Below, piece by piece: positions 1-12,400 of a stretch of DNA of 64,000 nucleotides. A program made the translations under genes and the position numbers. A model generated the notes under the pieces. That model was given only the letters and a program-made list of their open reading frames with translations, had not been told where the DNA came from and made no database searches. This stretch comes from Pelobates cultripes (lineage: Eukaryota; Chordata; Amphibia; Anura; Pelobatidae), in contig OW240916.1 in NCBI GenBank assembly GCA_933207985.1, positions 136,531,036-136,595,035 of the forward strand. Direction: 5' to 3'. Every line of letters begins with the position of its first letter. Position 1 is the first letter of the stretch.

Positions 1-1740
1 CTTTAACTACCAGGAAGTAATAGGACTGGATGTGTATCTGACAGGAGGAAGATGTAACAAGGTTAATTTCTAAAAGTGCCAATTTCATATCAATTTTCAA
101 GTGCTTTAGGTGTTTGGAGTGTTCCTTGAAGGGTTACTGATAAGGATTTTAATTCACAGGTGTCACTGAGCAGAGTCAGATTATCTATTAGATAGATACC
201 TAAGGCCAGCCCTAAACAAGAACCCATTGGGCCCTTGTGAATGCCTAGAACCCTGGTTGTGATTCTGAAGGGGAGTCTTGCCTGAGAAAATAGGTAACTG
301 AAAATATCACCTTGTTGGGCCCAGCATCTCTTCACTATATTGAAGGAGGATGTGGTCTGCACCTCTATTGTGTGCAGATCACTTATAAGCACAATGCCCT
401 TGGTGACATCAGAGGCGTGGGAAGTGGTGCCACAAACTGCGCCCAGCACTGGATTCTAGGTGAGTATATTATTATTTACTTCTCTATAACGCGGGGTCCT
501 AGTAAGCAATGCCCATTAGAGTGTTATAACGTTAATTTAACTGTGGACCAGGAAGGGTTGGAGTAATCCTTTAAGGGAATAACTGTTTGTGTGTTTAGTG
601 GGGGAACAGTTGAAAATGTGTCCTGTGTCCAGTTGTTTGTTTTGCATCTGTTCTCACCATTTGTGTATTTGATGCTTAGATATTTTTTTTTTATTCCATC
701 TATTCTGCACTGTATTACGTTTATTGGATTTTGGAATAAAGTTTGACCTTTACAACAATCTGCTTTTGAGTTTTGGCATGCCGCCTGAGTGCAATAGTGA
801 TCCGATAGCGTGTTTAGCTCAATAACTCTGGACATAATGCACCATCTCAGGCTGATGCTGTCAGCTATCTCTGTGATGGAGCTTCAGTGATGTCATATAT
901 CTTATTGCAGAGCACAGCAGGTGAGTAAGGTCACAACAAAATGAAAAAGCATGGAGGGGGGGGGGGGATAAATTAGAATGAATGACTCCGAACGTTATTA
1001 ATAATCACTAACCAGTGGGTGGGAGCGTTACCATCTGCTTAGGTTCTGCATTAGTCCATTCTGAGTTTGCAATATCATGCAATACCATTGTTCTTTCCTT
1101 CTCAGTTTGCCTCTTTATACATGCAGACTAGTATGCCTACCTAATACTGTGCTGAGGTGAGCAGTTTGATCTGAGCTGGTGGTTTTGTGTTTTGGGGGGG
1201 GGTTTTTGTAATGTTTTCTTTTTTGTTTTTGTTGTATACCAATAATTTTAATTAATGGCATCACTTGCCATCTCACAAAACATAGGTACTTATTATTAGA
1301 CTTCTGCACGGCAAAACAATTTGGTTTGGCTGAACCATTCTTCCAGCAAATAGAAAAAAATGATTTCTGTCTGTTGGGGTTGGCTGAATTTTAGTATTGA
1401 AAACTTGATTCGGAAACTAATCAGATGAACCAAAAGGGTGTGAAAAATGGCCAATCAGTGTACTGCAAAATATCTGCATAATATCATGTATATAATTTAC
1501 TTTACTTACGGATAGGAGCATTTCCCCACCATTTGGTTTACAGATCAAGTAAGAAAAAGTAACCAATAGAGGGAAAAACAGGAGCAACAAAAAAATAATC
1601 TATATTTCTATATGTTTTAAAGATGAGATAAAGTGGTCTAAGTACCTATAGTGTCCCTGTAAAAAGAAAACGTGAGGATGGCATCAAGGGATCCCCGATA
1701 CTGTAGCCACTTCAATGGTATGAAGCAGTTACAGTGCCCA
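1..1740. other. no gene recognised
   Basis: AT-rich non-coding DNA with short reading frames only. A G-run lies at about 956-967 and a T/G-rich stretch at 1185-1240. A MITE-like end (CTATAGTGTCCCTG) appears near 1646-1660 and another (CAGTGTCCCTTTAA) at 1741-1754, so parts are probably decayed TTAA MITEs. No exon-like signal was seen. Confidence 0.5.
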
Positions 1741-2223
1741 CAGTGTCCCTTTAAAGGGACTCTCCAGTGCCAAGAAAACAAATCCGTTTTCCTGGCACTG
1801 CAGAATCCTTTAGCTACTTACCTGAATCCAGCGCTGAACTCCCTCGGTGCTGGGTCAGATTCCGCCCACGCTCCTCCCCGCTGACGTCAGCCGGCGGGGG
1901 AGACCTAATGCGCATGCTCGCACATTATACCTCCCCGTAGAAAAGCATTATTCATTGCTTTCCCATGGGGATTCCGGCGACGCTGGAGGGCCTCATGTAT
2001 AGCGTGAGGACATCCAGCGTCATTTAAAGTGTTTTAAGAAGCCGGAAGTCCCTCTAGTGGCTGTCTGATAGACAGCTGCTAGAGGAGGACTTAACCCTGC
2101 AATTTAATTATTGCAGTTTATAAAAACTACAATAATTACACTTGCAGGGTTAAGGGTGATGGGAGTTGGCACCCAGACCACTCCAATGGGCATAAGTGGT
2201 CTGGGTGCCTGGAGTGTCCCTTT

Positions 2224-3936
2224 CTTTTTTTTTCTTTTCTTTTTTTTTTCTTCTTTTTTTTTGTGTCTCGCTGCACAAGTGTCAGAGTCGACATTCAAAA
2301 CGTTTGAAGCATAATCTTCAGTTCCATACATATGGCAATGCACAATAAATGGTACAATATGCAGCATGAACATTTTAAAAAATTATTGCGTACAAGTAGG
2401 TAGGTAACTCAAGTGACCTCAGTGGTCTATAGAAGTATGGCTATCTGGTGTTATGTGGTGGTTCGGGTTCCACTGAGGAGAACATCCCCGTTGGCTGTGG
2501 CTGCCTTGTGTTATGACTCTGGTGTGTCAGTAGTGGGAATGGGGGGCGAATTCAGAGCATAATCATTTGTTTTAACTCCGCGTCTGGCCGATGTCTTACC
2601 AAAATTGGCCCCGTGTGTTGCAACTAAGTTGGGTACCTGGTGAGGTGTGTTATGTGAGGTGTCACTACGAGGGAGTAGTGTGTGATGAACTATAACTTAG
2701 CGTGGGGTTGAGCCGTATGTGGGGTGATGAACTGTGAGGTAGGGTAACAGTAGGCATTAGAGGAAAGTCAATCCCCTTGCAGGGGTAGTCTCTCATGGTG
2801 GCGCGATAGGCCCTTGAGTCTTTTTAGCATGTCTGGGTGTGAATTCCTGTACAGTGGCTGGGTTCAGCTGTGATATCTGCAGGCCTCTTTGGATTGGCTT
2901 CGTCAGGATGCCCAAAGTGGTCAGCAGGGCTTATAGTTCTTGGGCGCTGTGTACTCTGTGGGCAGTCCCTTCATGAGAAAAGAGGAGCGCTCGTGGGGTT
3001 CCCCATTTGTAAGCTATGTCCTTGTTCCGCAGATGTTGTAGGCAGGGTTGCATTCCTTTTCTCCAGGCTAGGGTATTCCTTGTCAGGTCTGAGAAGACAG
3101 ACAGCGTAGCACCTTCAAAGAGTAGTGGGGTTGTCCCCCGGAGTGCTGCGAGAATCAGTGCTTCTTGTTGAAGCGACTGGAATCGCACGATTAGATCCAT
3201 ATATGCGGTCGCCGGAGCCCTTGCTGGTTTTGGCAGCCTAAACATTCCGTCAATTTGTATAGATTTCATTTGTTTAGGCGGTAATATGGTCGCCAGTAGG
3301 CGTCTAATGAAGTGTGGCGCCTCTGTTAACACTACCGAGTCGGGTATCCCTCTGACCTCCTGCGTTGGTCTTCCATGGCGTCAATTCTGCTCGTGGTGGT
3401 TTGCTGGTGTTGTAAATCGGCTAGTTGTTGTTCCACAGCTGACAGCCTTGAGTCTTGAGTGCTGGAAGTGGCCTCAAGCTTTGTTATTTTGGAGGCTGCT
3501 GATTCAATGGCTGTTTTATAATAGGCCATGTCGGCTGCTATATTTTTACGCAGTTCTCCCAGCATCTTTTGGAGCAGGTCTGCTGTAACTGGGTCACCTG
3601 GTTGTGGTGGTGCCTTGGCAGGGTCTGATGTTTTGCTGGCAGTGGCTCCTATGTCCAGGTCGGCTGTGAAATCCTCAGAGGAGTAAGAGAGGAAAAATCA
3701 TCAGCCAGCGCCATTTTGTCCCAGGAGGCCCTGTGTGAGCTCCAAAGCATTTCTCCGATGTCCCGGTTTGTAGGGGCTTTGTCTGCCCTCGTTTTCTTCG
3801 GTTTTTTTGCCCATATCGATCCGTGGTACTGCTGCCGAGGCGAGTGTCCAATTTGGGGCTCGTTACCCCCGTTTAATAGCTCAATTTCTCCGGCTGAGAC
3901 ACGGAGCTCCGAGGCATGCAGCCGTCTCGTTCTCCC
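2224..3936 (-). mobile_element. ORF1-only L1-type LINE copy
   Basis: A minus-strand insertion of 1.71 kb. The 5' end at 3936 is G-rich. A broken ORF1 follows, then about 0.65 kb of non-coding sequence, then a poly(A)-like tail seen as a T/C-rich run at 2221-2262. No ORF2 sequence is present. The flanks repeat AGTGTCCCTTT at 2213-2223 and 3937-3947, a target-site duplication inside the terminal repeat of the host MITE. The copy therefore inserted as an ORF1-plus-tail unit, resembling the half-L1 arrangement of mammals, or it lost ORF2 afterwards. Confidence 0.65.
2931..3714 (-). pseudogene. L1 ORF1 (RNA-binding protein) pseudogene
   Basis: A start-like ATG near 3714 gives MALADDF. A coiled-coil-like segment at 3332-3565 (ESAASKITKLEATSSTQDSR ...) is followed, after a frameshift near 3330, by an RRM/C-terminal-domain-like segment at 2931-3332 (HFIRRLLATILPP ... 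LRNKDIAYKWGTPRALLF). The order coiled coil, RRM, CTD is that of L1 ORF1p, a trimeric nucleic-acid chaperone. At least two frameshifts break it. The segment YKWGTPRALLF parallels YRWGFPFSLTV in the intact ORF1 at 15172-16272. Confidence 0.7.
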
Positions 3937-3950
3937 AGTGTCCCTTTTAA

Positions 3951-6449
3951 ATGAAAAAATATAGATTGATTTATTTTCATTTTTTCTCTATTGCTCACTT
4001 CTTGCTTAAATTGTGAATACAATCAACATGTAAGGACTGTCTCCTAGCCATCAGAAAAAAAATTAATATATATATATATATAATATTTTCATCAATCATC
4101 TCTTTTATTTGTCACCATAGGTAGAATTCAGAATCACAAATCAAAATGAACACGATGAGCCATTGCGTGCCCATTTCATTTGACTCTGGTACAGCTTGAC
4201 TCAGAGTTTAGGAATTCAGCCGATCACCAATTAGCTTAAATTCAGAAGAATTGCTGTTTTGGACAGAAACTAAACTCCAAGCCTAGTAATTATTTACTGA
4301 ACTGTGGATTTAAAAAATTGAATTGTAAATGTTACTGCCCATTGTGACTGTCATGCATGAGAATTGCACCTTATTTATTAATGCTCTTACTTAATATTTC
4401 CTTTAAAAGGAAACCTTTGACTTTATTTTCCAATCATTTTTATTAAAGTATTTTGAGAAAATGTTTGTAATAAATACTAATAAGAGGGAAATTTTCACCC
4501 TCGGAATAATGTAATGCTCTGTAATATCTTACCCTTTTCTTTAATTACCACTAGGTTCTTGCCTAAAGGCCCAGCGGGTGAGATGTAGTGCAGACACAAG
4601 GTTTAGCGCTAGGCCATTTGATGGTAATATTAGGATTTGACTTGGCTATTGCCATTTTTTTTCTTGGTGCACCAAATGATTTTGGCAAAACCTGTGGCTC
4701 TCCAATCTTGTTCCAATTTGAACAGCAGCCTACCTATTCTTACTTCATACTTGTATTCCTAAAGGGTTGTCCAGTTGTTTTAGATATGTGATCATTCTTT
4801 GCTAGTACATCATTCTCTTCTACAAGCCTAATGGCTGCTGCTGCTTCAATTTCAGTTCAGCTTGTTTGACTATGTATTACAACAGTTTTCCAAGTCCCAT
4901 TGTCTTGCCTCCACACCTGCAAACATTTCAGTGGTGATAATTCCAAAAGCTTTTGAGGACCCGCTCCTCTTTAGTATACCTGTGTGTAACGGAAGCCTCC
5001 ATTACTTTGGCACTTGGTGAGGACTGCAGGACAGCCTCCTTCCCATCCTGTTTTTTTTTTTTTTTTTTGCCACTGTTGGAAGGTTGGAATACCCTTGTTT
5101 TAAAAAAAGGTTTTGTTTTCTGACTTGTGATGACTCTCTATTGCCCTCTGTTGGTGAAAATGTAAAATGCATTGATTTGTATAATCACAACATGCAAACT
5201 AGTTAACTGCAAGAAACTGACCAGTTTCATCTGTAAATCTGTATTTTTCTGTAGTTTGGAAAGTTTTGAGTCTATTAACCATTTAATGCAGTATTATATT
5301 GTTTGGTTTTCAAGTTATGGATATTTATCTGGTTTTCACCACATGATTAAGGACAAGTTGACAAAAGATAGTCCTTGTTCAAAATTATAGTGTGTTAGTT
5401 CCACTGGGAACTGTGTCCTGTGTGGTTTGTTCAGGGATCCTAGTAATAGTCTTTTACAAATGTCTTTGTAAAGGCAGACGTGTTAATACCTTCCTGGGAG
5501 AGGAACAGAATAGGGGACGATACCTGCCTGGAAGGAGAGAGCTGCAGCCTTGTTAAGATCCGGTTACAGGATCTAAAACGCTCCAGAGTCCCTGGTAGCA
5601 GAGGAGAAGCTGACATGGCAGTGGTACATCCAAGGGCTCCCCAAACATGAAATCACTTCCGAAGTGACTGCCTAATGCTTCGTGGGTCACTGCCTGTTTG
5701 CCAAGTGATCCAGAGCCAAATTACCATTCTTTAATAGAAAGAATTATCTGTTTTATAGGTTGGTGGAGAAACCACAGCTTGTGCCTCTTCAATTGTGCTG
5801 TGGCCTACAGCATGAATGTACCACTGCTGGTTGTAGCCTGCCTGATCATCATGTTTGCTGCCTAGAAATTTTTCTTTGCGGGTTCTCCCCAAGGTAAAAT
5901 AGTAATACAGATTTGGAACCCTTTGATCAATGTGCACAAAGAGATGTATCAGCCTCTCATTCAGTCACTCAGATTGCTCCATATTTTCACTTCCTCTCAC
6001 TACCACTACTCTCTTTATATGTATTCCCCTCTTCTCCATTATTCTTTCAGCTTCTCATCATTATTCCCCATCCCGCTTTCAAGCTAGCGCCCCCTTCTTT
6101 TCACTTTCCCCATGTCTCTTTATTTTCTGTTGTTCTATCCACGTCATTTCAAGGCTTCTCGTATCTCTTCCTAACTCTCTCCCTGTCATATAACAGCCTG
6201 ATCATGCTCTGCGTTTGCAGCCACCAGCCCATCTAAGCTTAAATGTGGCCGCTATTACCGCAACAATAAGTCCATAAGATTAGTGATGCGTGAAATTGTA
6301 ATGTCGTGGAGCAGAGCTGAGTGAGATTGAAATGATTATATGCTTGTTTAGGCTTTAAAGCACAGGTAGGATCTACTAATAAATAATTTATTATGGAGAT
6401 ACAGGGCGTAGAATAAAGGATAAAAGATGAGACCGCTAGGATAAAAAAG
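3951..6449. other. no gene recognised
   Basis: AT-rich sequence with a short TA array near 4068-4083, a T-run at 5050-5070 and a pyrimidine-rich stretch at 5980-6190. Open frames here are short and of low complexity. I see no splice-flanked exon or identifiable repeat family. Confidence 0.45.
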
Positions 6450-6670
6450 CAAGAGAAGCTCAGTTGGTAAATTCCTGTTCACAAAAAATGCAAGGTCACA
6501 GGTTCAAATCGGGCCCGGCAGGTTCAACTCAGCCCTTCATCCAGGTTGATAAAATGAGTACCATCAATTGGGCAAATGCTGATTTGGTTAATTCAGAGAG
6601 TGTGAGCTGAAAAGTGCTTTGAGTCCCACTGGGAGAAAGTTGCTATATAAATACTAGTTATTATTATATA
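6450..6670 (+). mobile_element. tRNA-derived SINE
   Basis: The head resembles a tRNA gene: an A-box-like AAGCTCAGTTGGTAA at 6457-6471 and a B-box-like GGTTCAAATC at 6501-6510. A conserved-looking body (CAGAGAGTGTGAGCTG near 6595) follows, then a LINE-like tail AGTGCTTTGAGTCCC ... TATATAAATACTAGTTATTA. About 220 bp, transcribed by Pol III when young and mobilised by a partner LINE. The layout resembles V-SINE-type elements; the exact family is inference. Confidence 0.7.
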
Positions 6671-6840
6671 GTAAACGTGAACATGTGGCATAAACAACAG
6701 AATTACAGAAAAAATAACCCCCCAAAAGGGTGAAATTAAAGGAGAAGGAAGATATTTGACATAAGAAAGAACTAGAATTAAGTTTCTATATGGGACTGTG
6801 GTATTAAGGAGCAGAGCAAAGAGCTGTATTCCAAACACCA

Positions 6841-7045
6841 TGGTGTCCCTCTGCCTCCGCGATCCTCTTTTTCATGGCAATGAAATGGTTAAAAACCCTT
6901 TAAAACACTTACCCAAATCCAGCGTCAAAGTCCCTTCTCGCTGGCTCAGTCTCTGCCTCCTCTGACGTTATCGCAAGGCACAACTGCATGCGCGGCGAGT
7001 GCCACATGTGCATTAGACCTTGCCCATAGGAAAGCGATGACTTAA
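6841..7045. mobile_element. MITE remnant related to 1755-2223
   Basis: It contains an AATCCAGCG segment, GCGCGGCGAG/TGCGCATTAG-like motifs and CCATAGGAAAGCGATGA in the same order as the MITE at 1755-2223. Only one half is preserved and no clear second terminal repeat is visible. Confidence 0.45.
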
Positions 7046-7429
7046 TACTTTACTGTGGAGTTTTACAAAAAAAAAGGGGGTATAGTACAGGCACTTGCCT
7101 ACCTTCACATTGCTGTTGATGGGTGCTATGTGGCAGGTGCTTGTTCTGCCACGGTCCTGTGTGTGGCTGCGGAGCAGGTGGCAAGGGGGCCACTGAGATT
7201 TCTCTTTATTGAGTGTTCAGCTCCCTTGCGCACTCTGTACTGAATCTGATGCTAGGAACAGAAATTTTGAGTCTCCGCATCAGTACAGATTTGCAGGGAG
7301 CTGGACATTCAGTGCAAAAAGTTCCAGGAGCAAATCACTGGACCTAGGGAATGAGATTCCATTAGAGCTCCCTTTCAAGGTAAGAAAAGGGAGGCTGTGT
7401 GGATTCCAGTGTGAACCTCCCCCACCCCA

Positions 7430-7560
7430 AATAAATAAATGTGTCTGTCTGAATGTGCATGTGTGTGTATGAGCTTGTCTGTGTGTGTGTATGTATATAA
7501 ATATAAGGATATGCGAGTGTCTATATGAATTTGTTTGTATATATTCATGTATTATGTGGA
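7430..7560. repeat. GT-rich cryptic microsatellite
   Basis: Interrupted GT and TATG repeats, with TGTGTGTATG and similar short units. Confidence 0.6.
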
Positions 7561-8917
7561 TTTTGGCAATGTTTTGGCAACTTAACCCATTCCTGCCCAT
7601 CAACTAAAGAGTTATACTTTTATAACAGACACAAATTGTGGTTATGGACTTTTTTGTTGTTTGTGTAAGGAAACCAGGGGAAATTACAATTGGCTGTGCT
7701 ATTCTCTAAAATCTAAAAAATAATTCAGAATATGTTTTGCCATTCAGCAATAATTCATTCTTGAATATTCTGAGTTTAGTGTATCACCCTGACAGTGTAT
7801 GGGAGTCTATCATTATGGAAACTTAAAAAATACAATGCTGTTTTCAAGAGAAGGAGCAATATTTGATTCTTGTGAACGGAATGACACATTGTGGACAGAA
7901 TATTATTGAGCTGTGCCACGGTTAAGAAAATTGTGTGTGCCAGTGAACTGAAATTTATTGTGTAAGAAGAATTTGTCATAATCAAAACCAGTGCCAAAAC
8001 ATGCAACGTGAAGGCACTCAACAATTAGCTGCACTTGGTATATTCCCAATACTATTAAAAACCAAAAATGAAGATATGCTAAAAAGTGAATTATTAGAAG
8101 AAAAAAAGGCTCACATTATCAGTGGTAAAAGAAAACTACATTTAGTAGTGAAAACCATATAACCATAAAACTACAATGCTCTTCTGCCTCTCGGTAATGG
8201 TGTTTTATATGTGATATTATATTGTTTGGCTGGATTTGATAAGAGTAGGAGATGCTCACATTGTCTTATAAGCACATATGGAAGACCGAGAGATCAATAA
8301 TAACTCATTCATGGCAGGTGACCATGTCCATCACTGCCACTAATATACTTGATGATGGCCAATGAACAGGGTACACCATATGTCAAAATTCCCCAAATTG
8401 GGGGTTTCACTGATCACAACAAGACAAGTGAGGCAGTCTTTCTCAAATCTCCCCAATTGGTGTTAGTGGGTGTTTCTGGTTCATGCAAATTGCAGCATGT
8501 ACTGGTCTATTGCTGGGTGTCTCAAGCATGAAACATGCAGTAATAGTATTGCAGAACCTGTCGCAGCATTGAATCCTCAAATGCCTGTCATCCCATAATG
8601 CAAAGACTGCATGCATGTACCAGTGGAGGCTCAAGGGGCACTTATGGCAGCGCCCCACCAGATAATTGGTGTCAAAATGAAAAATTTAGTGCCAGTGATA
8701 AGAGTGAATTGCTGACATTGTTTTTTTTTTTTGTTGTTGTTTGTTTTTTTTTTTTTAGATCTTTCAAGTCAGAGAGCATCTCCGACATGCTAAGGCATTC
8801 CACTTTTTTTTTTTTTTTTTTTACCTCGTGACCGCCAGCATTGAAATCTCATTTAAAAATAATTTACAAGGTAGTGCTTTTGAACTTGTATTGCAAAGGT
8901 TGTGAGTTAAATTCCCA
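7561..8917. other. no gene recognised
   Basis: Mostly AT-rich sequence with T-runs at 8720-8757 and 8803-8822. Nothing exon-like was found. Confidence 0.45.
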
Positions 8918-8932
8918 AATGGTGAGGTTTTT
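8918..8932 (+). repeat. L1 target-site duplication, 3'-side copy
   Basis: AATGGTGAGGTTTTT, identical to 16371-16385. It abuts the T-run (poly(A) tail of the minus-strand L1) at 8928-8938. Confidence 0.8.
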
Positions 8933-9402
8933 TTTTTTATTGGCAGTTATGTCAAAGGTACAACAGTGCCTGCATTGCCACATCAGCTACATCAGGCTCG
9001 AAACGTAGTACAAATAGCCATTCTTTGGTGAAATATATTGGAGTCAATTTGATACATAGCATTTTGAAGTATTGTTGTAGTATATCCTTTGAGACCGACA
9101 GTTCACGTATAGTACCTAACTTCTCTCCCGTTTTGTGGTCGTTCCGTGTTTATTACATGTCAACTAATAAGATACATTCATGCTTTAGCTGCTGTCAGGC
9201 AGTACCATAGCATGTTGGTGGAAGCTGAGCTATCAGTCTTATAGTCAGGTTCCTTCGTTGGTCGTGGGTGGGCTGTGAGGGGTCTTTCCAGTAGCCGTTT
9301 GTGTGTTCGTCTTTGGAATGAATCATTCCCTAAGGTCAGGGTGTGTGGGGAGTTGACACAAGTGTTCTTCTTTGTGTACTGTATACCTATTTTGTTTGTC
9401 CT

Positions 9403-12400
9403 TTATTTGTTATTTGTCGCTTGGGTATCGTTTATGAATCTGACCCATGGGTCCCAGACCTCTTGGGAAAGTGATAGTTTGTGGGTGATAGACGCGTGGA
9501 TTTCCTCCATGGTTCTGATTGTCTCTACTTTGGCGATCCATTCTCTAATTGATGGGGTGTTGGGATTTTTCCATTTGACAGGAATGAGTAGGTTGGCTGC
9601 AGTTATAAGGTGGGTGAGGAGGATATGACGCGACTTGGGCAATGGGCTTGGGAGGATCAGGAATAGTAGCGCCTGTGGGGTGATTGGCACTTGGATTCCC
9701 GTAATTGTTTTAAGCATTTTCCCTATATTGTTCCAGTATTTCTGGATTGATGGGCAGGTCCACCAGGTATGGGCTAGTGAGGCCCCCCTTTGGGTGCATT
9801 TCCAGCAAATGTCGTGTGAGTTTGGGAATAGGCTGTGTATTTTGGATGGTGAGTAGTGCCATCTGGCAATTCTCTTGTAGTTACCCTCCTGGAACGCGGT
9901 ACATATCGAGGTGGCGTGCGTTTGCCGGAAAATAGTGTTCCATTGGGGATTTGTGATTTGGGTGTTTAGGTCTTTGGCCCATGCGTCTGTAAACGGCGGT
10001 AATGTTTTAGTGGCTTCCAGGCCACGGAGTTTGTAGAATGTCGATAGTAGTTTTGTTTTAATATTGCTCGTTTTACAGTGTATTTCGAAGTGTGAGAGCG
10101 CGCGTCATATCCTCCTCACCCACCTTATAACTGTACAGGATAGGGTTGTCCCTGATGAAGTGGGTCACCTGGGCATAGAGAAAATATTGCATTGGCGTGT
10201 GAGTGTCAAGTCTTGTCAGGTTGGAGAGGGGGCGAATGCGGTGGCCTTCCAGTAGAGTGTTAAGTTGGAGGTACGTCCCATCTGGTGTGTTCTGTAAGGC
10301 GAGGTATGGCTTGGCTGTCATGCCCGGGGCGAAGAGTGGGTTATGGGTAATGGGGTACAGGGGGGATGGGTGGGGGGACAGATTAGTCGACTTGCGGATG
10401 CGCGACCAGGTGAGAAGCGTGGGTCGGATCGTCGGGTGTTTAGTGTGGCTAGGGAGGAGTGTTGATAAGGTCGCTTGTTGCCACGGGATTGTATGTATGG
10501 GGGAGTTAAAAATGGAGCTTTCCAGCTTTATCCACTGACGTGCTGGGGGGTGAGTCGACCATTCATATATACGTGATAGGACTGTTGCTTCGTGGTAATG
10601 TTCAAGATGTGGTAGACTCAGTCCACCCTGGGATTTATGTCTGGTGAGGGTTTCGTATTTGATCCTCGGCTGTTTATGAGTCCATATGAAAGTTGTAAAC
10701 ATTGTTCTTAGTTTGATAAAGAACAGCTTGGGTATAGCTATGGGTAGGGTATGGAATAGGTATAGGATCTTAGGGAGGGTATTCATTTTTAGGATATTGA
10801 TCCTGCATAGCCAGGAGTATTGTGGTTTATTCCACGCTTGTAGGTCTTTTGAGATAGATTGGATGAGTGGTTCATAATTTAGGACATAGGTGGAGTTGAG
10901 ATCTACCGGGAGGCGTACGCCCAAATAGGTTATTGCTGATTCTGCCCATGTAAACGGGAAACGTGTTGTGAGGGAGGCACGGGATTGGGGGGATATTTTG
11001 ATTGGGAGGATTTCGCTTTTGGTGAAATTGACTTTAAAATTGGATAGCGTGTGGTAGAGTGCTATTTCCTCAAGAAGTGGAGGGAGAGAGGTGTCTGGAG
11101 ATTGGATGGTAAATAGGAGATCGTCGGCAAAGGCCGATATTTTGTACTCTGTGTGTGCCACTTGTATCCCTTGTATAGCCGGGTTATTTCTAACCCCATT
11201 GAGAAAGGGTTCCAGTATAAGGATGAAGAGAAGAGGGGAGAGGGGGCAACCTTGTCTCGTGCCGTTTTTGATGTGTACCGGGTTCGAAAGTTGTCCATTT
11301 ATCCGCAGTCTGGCTGTGGGAGTGGAGTAGATGGAATTCATCCACCTTAGCCAGTTAGGGCCAAAACCTATTTTGTCCAAGGTGGTTATTAACAGGGTCC
11401 AGTCCACCCTGTCAAATGCCTTTTCGGCGTCTATTGATATCAGGAGGCTGTCTGTCGGTAGGTGTTGTGCAATGTATAGTAGGTTTAAGATTTTTGTGGT
11501 GTTGTGCTTTGCTTCTCTATTAGGAACGAAGCCTGCTTGATCGTCGTGTATTAGAGATTGTAGTAGGGGTCTTAGTCTGGTGGCAAGAATTTTCGTGAAT
11601 ATTTTTAGGTCTAGGTTTATAAGGGATATCGGTCTATAACTCCCACAATTGGTCGGGTCTTTGCCTGGTTTCGGTATGAGGGTTATGTGTGCTTCCAGTG
11701 ATTGGGGGGGAAGGGTCTGGTATTGTGTAAGGGAGTTGAGGGCTTCTACTAACGGTGTTGTCAGGTGTTCTTGGAATGTTTTGTAGTATTTGGCCGTAAA
11801 CCCATCTGGACCTGGGCTTTTACCCAATGGGAGGTGTCGTATGGCGGTTTGTACCTCGTCTTGTGTAATGAGGGCATCCAGGGATGAGAGTGTGTGAGTC
11901 GGGATTGTCTTATGTATTCGTGAAGAGAGATATTGCTCAATATCTGCAGTGGCTGGTGGTTTGCTTCTAAGATTGTAGAGGTCAGTATAAAATGTTTGGA
12001 AGGCTTGAAGGATTTCTGGGAGTTTATGGGTCATGGAACCGGTAGATGTTTTAATTTTAGCTATGAATGTTGATTGTCTCTGTTGACGTAGGGAGTGTGC
12101 TAGTAAGCGGCCGCATTTGCCCCCCTGGGCAAAGTATTTATGTTTAGTAAGAAGGAGGTTGCGTTTGACCTTGGAGTTTAGTAGATCGCACAGAGCTGAC
12201 CTTTTAGCTGTCAGGGCTAAATATATATTAAGGTGAGTGTGTTGTTTATGTTGTTGTTCGAGCAGTCTTATGTCGTTTGTGAGGGATTTGATTTTGGCTT
12301 CCCTGAGTTTCTTAAGTCGGGATGCTGTACATATCAGTTCACCTCTAATAACGCATTTGTGTGCTTCCCACACAGTTGGGGGGCTAATCATGGGAGATGT

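Larger units (their letters stand above)
1755..3946. mobile_element. TTAA-flanked MITE, interrupted by an L1 insertion
   Basis: The body is 1755-2223 plus 3937-3946. The left end AGGGACTCTCCAGTGCC and the right end CTGGAGTGTCCCTTT are inverted repeats, and TTAA occurs at both borders (1751-1754 and 3947-3950). That is the footprint of piggyBac-type non-autonomous elements. The interior has a GC-rich core with GCGCATGC and a self-complementary stretch near 2100-2155. The L1 copy at 2224-3936 landed in the right terminal repeat. Confidence 0.7.

Noticed and set aside
5913..6236. 107-codon hydrophobic frame that might suggest a membrane protein
   Set aside because: The hydrophobicity comes from a pyrimidine-rich tract read as Phe/Leu/Ser; no exon context.
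8985..9010. CATCAGGCTCGAAACG considered as another hammerhead core
   Set aside because: CUGANGA followed by a stem II hairpin and GAAA is not present in order on either strand. It is the 3' UTR of the L1.
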